A DNA stretch of 64,000 nucleotides from Apostichopus japonicus (lineage: Eukaryota > Echinodermata > Holothuroidea > Aspidochirotida > Stichopodidae), in assembly GCF_037975245.1 (NCBI RefSeq), contig NC_092579.1:28154166-28218165 (forward strand), given 5' to 3'. The position numbers and the translations under genes are program-made. This document shows, piece after piece, positions 57,900-64,000 of this stretch. A model generated the notes under the pieces. It was not told the DNA's origin. It ran no database searches and saw only the letters and a program-made list of their open reading frames with translations. Each line of letters opens with the position of its first letter. Positions within the stretch are counted from its first letter, which is position 1.

Positions 57900-59640
57900 A
57901 GAGGCTACTTATAAAAGCAACGGTACTTTGTAATATGAAATTCTCAAGCAATTAGGCCGAGCTCTGCGGTCTAAGTGATGTTGGTGATGGTTCAAATATG
58001 GAGAAAACTCTCCATGCAAGCTGATATTAATACCTAGCGTAGGCAACTAAATAGATATACATGTATTAATTTGATCAACTAGCATATTTTTCACCTGAAG
58101 CTAGGCTTAACAGTATTGGTCCAACTCTCGGCTTAAGTTAAAGATCTTTATCAGATCATAGACTTCTTTTGATGCTTAAGGCATAATTTTATGGTAGGCA
58201 GAACTGCTTCACTGAAACTTTGATTATTATAAAACCGAGTTCAAACTTTGCTAAGTCTACCTCTCATTATTGAGTAATTGTCTTTAATTTGGTTTTTAAT
58301 TGGAAAGTTTGAAAGTTGTGAGGAACAAACCTCATGGTAAACAAATGTTAAGAGTATTGAGAGACAAGTACACTATACAGTATCTCTGTCCTTGTTGATA
58401 TAGAATATTATTACACAGGGGCTAGAAGTCATGGAAGCACCTGAGGGTTTACCATGAATACCGTATACCAATATGTTGTTGGTACTTTTGTAAGGCTGAA
58501 AAGCCAGTTTTCATCTTTGCTTAAGTGTACATGTTGTAGCTTAAATGTCGGTCCTTATTTCACTTGTCAAGTTTCTTGTTTCAAGAATTATGTTTATTTC
58601 AGAAATTTTTCAATTTTCCAGTTCTTCATTAATGTGCTTGCCAAGTTTGTTTAAACTGGTACATGCTCTCAATATTGTTTAGCTGATGAAACATTCTCAA
58701 AATTGTATTGAATTCATTCCATACTATTGGCTTGACCATTATAGTGAATAATGTACATCAAAGGAAGTTTCAGCACTTTATGAAGTACTCCATAGGTTTG
58801 ATAGCATTGTCTAGTGAGGTTCATTAATGAGTCATATTGCAAGTATTAAAAAATAAACAGGCACTTAGTAACAAAAAGAGGTACAGTTTATTCATCGGAA
58901 AGGTATCTGCATACGCAAACTGGAAGATGATTTTATGTAAAACAATTACTAAAATTTTATTTCACACCATTGGTATATATATGTACATGTTGCTTTCATA
59001 TTTGTCTTTACAGCATTGCATGGGCCACACTGATTAACAAGAAGACTCCATGAACTGTGACTGTAACATCCTGCTGGAGGTCTGAGACATTGCAGCTTTG
59101 GTATGCAGTTTACTATATTATACACAAATATTTAAGCTCTGGTATTCATTTCGTTTATTTCTGCCATTAAATTAGAATGATATACATTTGTTAATACATA
59201 GTTATATCAATGAGGCAGCAGTCAGGGGTTGTTTAGTTAGTCCGGGGGAGGGGGAGGGAGGGAGATATTATATAAAAATGAGTCTAGTTGCAATGTCTAT
59301 CTGCTTTCCAATATATGAAATCTTCTTATCTTTTACAATACAGTCTCAGGTGAAAGAAGAATATAGAAGAAGAAGAAGGAGAAAATGGAAGGAAATTTGT
59401 GAGTCTTTGATGTCTCTAATGAAGCTGGATCAGGTTTAGAAGAAGTGGTTGAAAGATCTTAAAGTGACTGAAAGATATGGAATGTTAACTTCATCTTCAA
59501 ATGATCTTCAGGATAGGAACAGAGACATTTATAGCCAATTTTACAGAGCATACAGTGCAATTGGTCACCAGCAGTCTTGACCTGAACATATAATTCCATT
59601 TCTTTCACTGAATGTCTGTCCAGAAGAGTATAGATCATTT
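57900..59640. other. Intergenic, little seen
   Basis: AT-rich. Contains the possible exon at 59,344-59,433 (Arg/Lys-rich) and a G-rich stretch at 59,241-59,262. Nothing else could be supported. Confidence 0.35.
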
Positions 59641-60260
59641 GCCTTAATTTTGGTGGTTCACAAGGTGAACTTGAATTTGTTACTTTTGCTGAGTTTGTTG
59701 GTATGAGTTTCTAATTCATTAATGTAGTCTGTTTTGTAAATTAAAGAGACATTGTGCCTTAGTTTGGTGGAATGAGTAGTTAATAAGTGTGGTCTGTTTG
59801 TGCTCAATTGAAGAGCCATGATAAGTTAGTTTGGTGGCATCAGTTGGTATTCAGTGATGTCTGTTTTGTGCTAAATTAATCAAACCTGGTGCCTTAGTTT
59901 GTTGGAATCATTTTGTAATTAGTAATTTGGTTGTCTTAAATTGATGATTGTTGCCTTAGTTTGTTGGAAAGAGTTGCTAATTAGTGTGGTCTGGGTTGTG
60001 GTAAATTAATAAGACATTGTGCCTTAGTTTAATGGAATGAGTTGGTATTTAGTGAGGTCTTTTCTGAGAGATGTTCAAACCAGTGGCCAATAATTTCTGA
60101 CCATATAATTCCATTTCTTTCACAAATTGCCCCTCTAGAAGAGTACACATCTTTTGTCTGTGGCTGACAGTTTGGTTGTTCACAAGGTTTATCTTTTTTA
60201 CTATTGCTGTTACTTTGAAGAAAACTGACTAATTTGTTTGTATTCCTCTCCTTTCATCAG

Positions 60261-60433
60261 AGATCTGTGGCCTATGTTGGTCAACAAGCGGATCCAAAAC
60301 GATACCGTGAGAGGAAATGTTGTTTGGTAAAGATCACAACTCCACCAAATACGAGAAGATCCTTCAAGCCTGTCCTCTACAGAAAGATCTGGAAGTGTTA
60401 TCTGGAGGTGATTTAACAGAAATTGGAGAAAAA
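60261..60433 (+). pseudogene. ABCC (MRP-type) NBD1 exon, broken copy 1
   Basis: Starts after a CATCAG acceptor with RSVAYVGQQA and ends at a good GTAAGA donor. Compared with copy 2 it lacks two bases in the AWIQN codons and two more in the NVLFG codons, so the frame is lost after QQA. The rest still matches the region between Walker A and the ABC signature of multidrug-resistance-associated proteins. No other ABCC exon is near. Confidence 0.8.
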
Positions 60434-60533
60434 GTAAGATTCAAGGGAAACATCAGTGTGAGCCAGAATCATTAACATCAGTCTTCTCAACAGTTGATTG
60501 TTGTCAAGATCAGTACTTAATGTACAAGACACG

Positions 60534-61290
60534 GTGCCTTAGCCTGTTGGAACCAGTCGGTATTTGGTGTGGTCTGTTTTTGTGATAAATGTACGAGACA
60601 AGGTGCCTTAGCCTGTTGGAACCAGTCGGTATTTGGTGTGGTCTGTTTTTGTGCTAAATGTACAAGACACTGTGCCTTAGCCTGTTGGAACCAGTCGGTA
60701 TTTGGTGTGGTCTGTTCTTGTGCTTAATGTACGAGACACGGTGCCTTAGCCTGTTGGAACCAGTCGGTATTTGGTGTGGTCTGTTCTTGTGCTTAATGTA
60801 CGAGACACAGTGCCTTAGCCTGTTGGAACCAGTCATTATTTGGTGTGGTCTGTTTTTGTGCTAAATGTAGAAGACACGGTGCCTTCGTCTGTTGGAACCA
60901 GTCGGTATTTGGTGTGGTCTGTTTTTGTGCTAAATGTACGAGACATGGTGCCTTAGCCTGTTGGAACCAGTCGGTATTTGGTGTGGTCTGTTTTTGTGCT
61001 AAATGTACGAGACACGGTGCCTTAGCCTGTTGGAACCAGTCGGTATTTGGTGTGTTCTTGTTTTTGTGTTAAATGTACGAGACACGGTGCCTTAGCCTGT
61101 TGGAACCGGTGGGTATTTGGTGTGGTCTGTTTTTGTGCTAAATGTACGAGACACGGTGCCTTAACCTGTTGGAACCAGTCGGTATTTGGTGTGGTCAGTT
61201 TTTGTGCTAAATGTACGAGACAGGGTGCCTAAGCCTGTTGGAACCAGTCGGTATTTGATGTGGTTTTTTTGTGCTAAACTACTATTCTTA
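60534..61290 (+). repeat. Homogeneous 69 bp minisatellite block 1
   Basis: About 11 units of GTGCCTTAGCCTGTTGGAAC..., spacing 69 bp (for example TGTA at 60,728, 60,797 and 60,866). 69 is a multiple of three, so open frames of 23-residue repeats run through it. These are artefacts. Confidence 0.93.
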
Positions 61291-62083
61291 CAGAAAGGCT
61301 GAACAAGTTCCATGATATAGTTTGAACAGCGTTACACATTCCACTCATTCCAAGCAACCATGACAACATCAAAATGAAGCTTATTGGTGTCTTAGTTTAG
61401 TTGCATGAGATGCTAATTAATGTAGTCTGTTTTTGTGCTAAATTATTGAGACATGGTGCCTTAGTTTATTGGTATTAGTTTTTAATTAGTGTTGTCTGTT
61501 TTGTGCCAAATGTAGGAGACATTGTGCCTTAGCCTGTTTGAACCAGGCGGTATTTGGTGTTGCCTGTTTTTGTGCTAAATGTATAAGACCTCAGCCTTAG
61601 CCTATTGGAACCAGTCGGTAATTGGAACCAGTCGGTAATTGGTGGTGTGTTTGTATTAAATTGATAAGTTCTGCCTTAGTTTATTGATATGAGTTGCTAA
61701 TTAGTGTGGTCTGTTTTGTGCTAAATTAATGAGACCTGGTGCCTTAGTTTGTTGGAATCATTTTGTAATTAGTAATTTGGTTGTCTTAAATTGATGCTTG
61801 TTGCCTTAGATTGTTGGAAAGAGTTGCTAATTAGTGTGGTCTGGGTTGTGGTAAATTAATAAGACATTGTACCTAGTTTGATGGAACGAGTTGGTATTTA
61901 GTGAGGTCTTTTTTGAGATTTGTTCAAAACCAGTGTCCAATAACTTTGATCTGACCATATAATTCCATTTCTTTCACAAAATGCCCCTCTAGAAGAGTAC
62001 ACATCTTTTGTCTCACGGCCGACAGTTTGGTTGTTAACAGGGTTTGACTTTTTTACTTTTGCTGTTATTTTCAAGAAAACTGA

Positions 62084-62335
<252 letters not shown>

Positions 62336-63347
62336 CATCAGTCTTGTCCTCTCAACAGTTGATTGTTGTCAAGATCAGTGCTAAATGTAGGAGACAGGGT
62401 GCCTTAGCCTGTTGGAACCAGTCGGTATTTGGTGTGGTCTGTTTGGTGATAAATTAAAGAGACATTGTGGCTTAGTTTGGTGGAATGAGTAGCTAATTAG
62501 TGTGGTCTGTTTGTGCTTAATTGAAGGGGAGTTCTGTGATAATTTGTTGGTAATTGGTGTGGTGTGTTTGTATTAAATTGATAAGTTTTGCCTTAGTTTA
62601 TTGATATGAGTTGCTAACTAGTGTGGTCTGTTTTGTGCTAAATTAACGAGACCTGGTGCCTTAGTTTGTTGGAATCATTTTGTAATTAGTAATTTGATTG
62701 TCTTAAATTGATGCTTGTTGCCATAGATTGTTGGAATTTTGGTGGTTCACAAGGTGAACTTGAATTTGTTCCTTTTGCTGAGTTTGTTGGAGTAAGTTTC
62801 TAATTCATTAATGTAGTCTGTTTTGTAAATTAAAGAGACATTGTGCCTTAGTTTGGTGGAATGAGTAGTTAATAAGTGTGGTCTGTTTGTGCTCAATTGA
62901 AGAGCCATGATAAGTTAGTTTGTTGCATCAGTTGGTATTCAGTGATGTCTGTTTTGTGCTAAATTAATAAAACCTGGTTCCTTAGTTTGTTGGAATCATT
63001 TTGTAATTAGTAATTTGGTTGTCTTAAATTGATGATTGTTGCCTTAGTTTGTTGGAAAGAGTTGCTAATTAGTGTGGTCTGGGTTGTGGTAAATTAATAA
63101 GACATTGTGCCTTAGTTTAATGGAATGAGTTGGTATTTAGTGAGGTCTTTTCTGAGAGATGTTCAAACCAGTGGCCAATAATTTCTGACCATATAATTCC
63201 ATTTCTTTCACAAATTGCCCCTCTAGAAGAGTACACATTTTTGTCTGTGGCTGACAGTTTGGCTGTTCACAAGGTTTATCTTTTTTACTTTTGCTGTTAC
63301 TTTGAAGAAAACTGACTAATTTGTTTGTATTCCTCTCCTTTCATCAG

Positions 63348-63520
63348 AGATCTGTGGCCTATGTTGGTCAACAAGCGGATCCAAAACGATACCGTGAGAG
63401 GAAACGTTGTTTGGTAAAGATCTCAACTCCACCAAATACGAGAAGATCCTTCAAGCCTGTCCTCTACAGAGAGTTCTGGAAGTGTTATCTGGAGGTGATT
63501 TAACAGAAATTGGAGAAAAA
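63348..63520 (+). pseudogene. ABCC (MRP-type) NBD1 exon, broken copy 3
   Basis: Shares both 2-base deletions of copy 1 and the intact GTAAGA donor, and lies 3,087 bp from it. Copies 1 and 3 are therefore products of one larger duplication made after the exon broke. One further change gives AGAGTTCTGG for AGAGATCTGG. Confidence 0.8.
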
Positions 63521-63604
63521 GTAAGATTCAAGGGAAACATCATTGTGAGCCAGAATCATTAACATCAGTCTTCTCAACAGTTGATTGTTGTCAAGATCAG
63601 TGCT

Positions 63605-64000
63605 AAATGTACGAGACACGGTGCCTTAGCCTGTTGGAACCAGTCGGTATTTGGTGTGGTCTGTTTTGTGCTAAATGTACAAGACACTGTGCCTTAGCCT
63701 GTTGGAACCAGTCGGTATTTGGTGTGGTCTGTTCTTGTGCTTAATGTACGAGACACGGTGCCTTAGCCTGTTGGAACCAGTCGGTATTTGGTGTGGTCTG
63801 TTTTTGTGCTAAATGTACAAGACTCTGTGCCTTAGCCTGTTGGAACCAGTCGGTTTTTGGTGTGGTCTGTTCCTGTGCTTAATGTACGAGACACGGTGCC
63901 TTAGCCTGTTGGAACCAGTCATTATTTGGTGTGGTCTGTTTTTGTGCTAAATGTAGAAGACACGGTGCCTTAGCCTGTTGGAACCAGTTGGTATTTGGTG
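63605..64000 (+). repeat. Homogeneous 69 bp minisatellite block 2 (runs off window)
   Basis: About six units of the same repeat as 60,534-61,290, including the variant CAGTCATTATTTGG unit in the same relative order, which supports duplication of the whole block. Confidence 0.92.

Noticed and set aside
60654-61232. Frames with 23-residue repeats on both strands
   Set aside because: The 69 bp unit is a multiple of three, so frames stay open by arithmetic; no start context or splice evidence.

Overview
The window looks like nuclear DNA of an animal, most likely a marine invertebrate deuterostome and perhaps an echinoderm. Genes are split by spliceosomal introns (GT..AG). Intergenic DNA is AT-rich and full of microsatellites, poly-G/poly-C runs, TAGGCCTA-rich tracts and short inverted-repeat elements. 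The organism call is inferred from sequence style and gene content; no single sequence proves it.

Layout. (1) 1-21,100, plus strand: three paralogues of a multi-pass membrane protein that I cannot assign to a named family. Gene A (310-1933) lacks its 5' exons at the window edge. Genes B (6107-9741) and C (13933-17570) are complete four-exon genes on two copies of a ~7.7 kb tandem segmental duplication. Each copy also carries a decayed Ty3/Gypsy RNase H-integrase fossil, a cysteine-rich ORF (intact in one copy, stopped in the other) and the last exon of a glutathione S-transferase. (2) 20,862-26,320, minus: a complete six-exon alpha-class-like GST. Its terminal exon lies inside duplication copy 2, so copy 1 holds an orphan terminal exon. 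(3) 30,242-36,671, minus: a five-exon ZC4H2 orthologue with a Penelope-like element 3' end in an intron. (4) 37,922-40,890, minus: DNA-3-methyladenine glycosylase (MPG/AAG). (5) 42,420-45,397, minus: a five-exon centrosomal FOPNL/CEP20 gene with a probable bidirectional promoter facing a small candidate spliced transcript (45.8-48.9 kb, plus). (6) 49-59 kb: almost gene-free, rich in foldback/TIR elements. (7) 59.6-64 kb: a higher-order tandem array of ~69 bp units carrying three broken copies of one ABCC (MRP-type) nucleotide-binding-domain exon.

The conserved genes are unrelated housekeeping functions (detoxification, zinc-finger regulator, base-excision repair, centriole/cilium) and do not form a pathway. 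The most unusual parts are the membrane-protein cluster, whose N-termini are built from a coding GGA/GAA microsatellite; the duplication that captured a neighbour's last exon and shows very uneven divergence; the ABCC exon array; and two unrelated MITEs that both carry telomere-like TTAGGG stretches. Exon joins were worked out by hand from splice signals, phase and homology recalled from memory; no alignment or database search was run.
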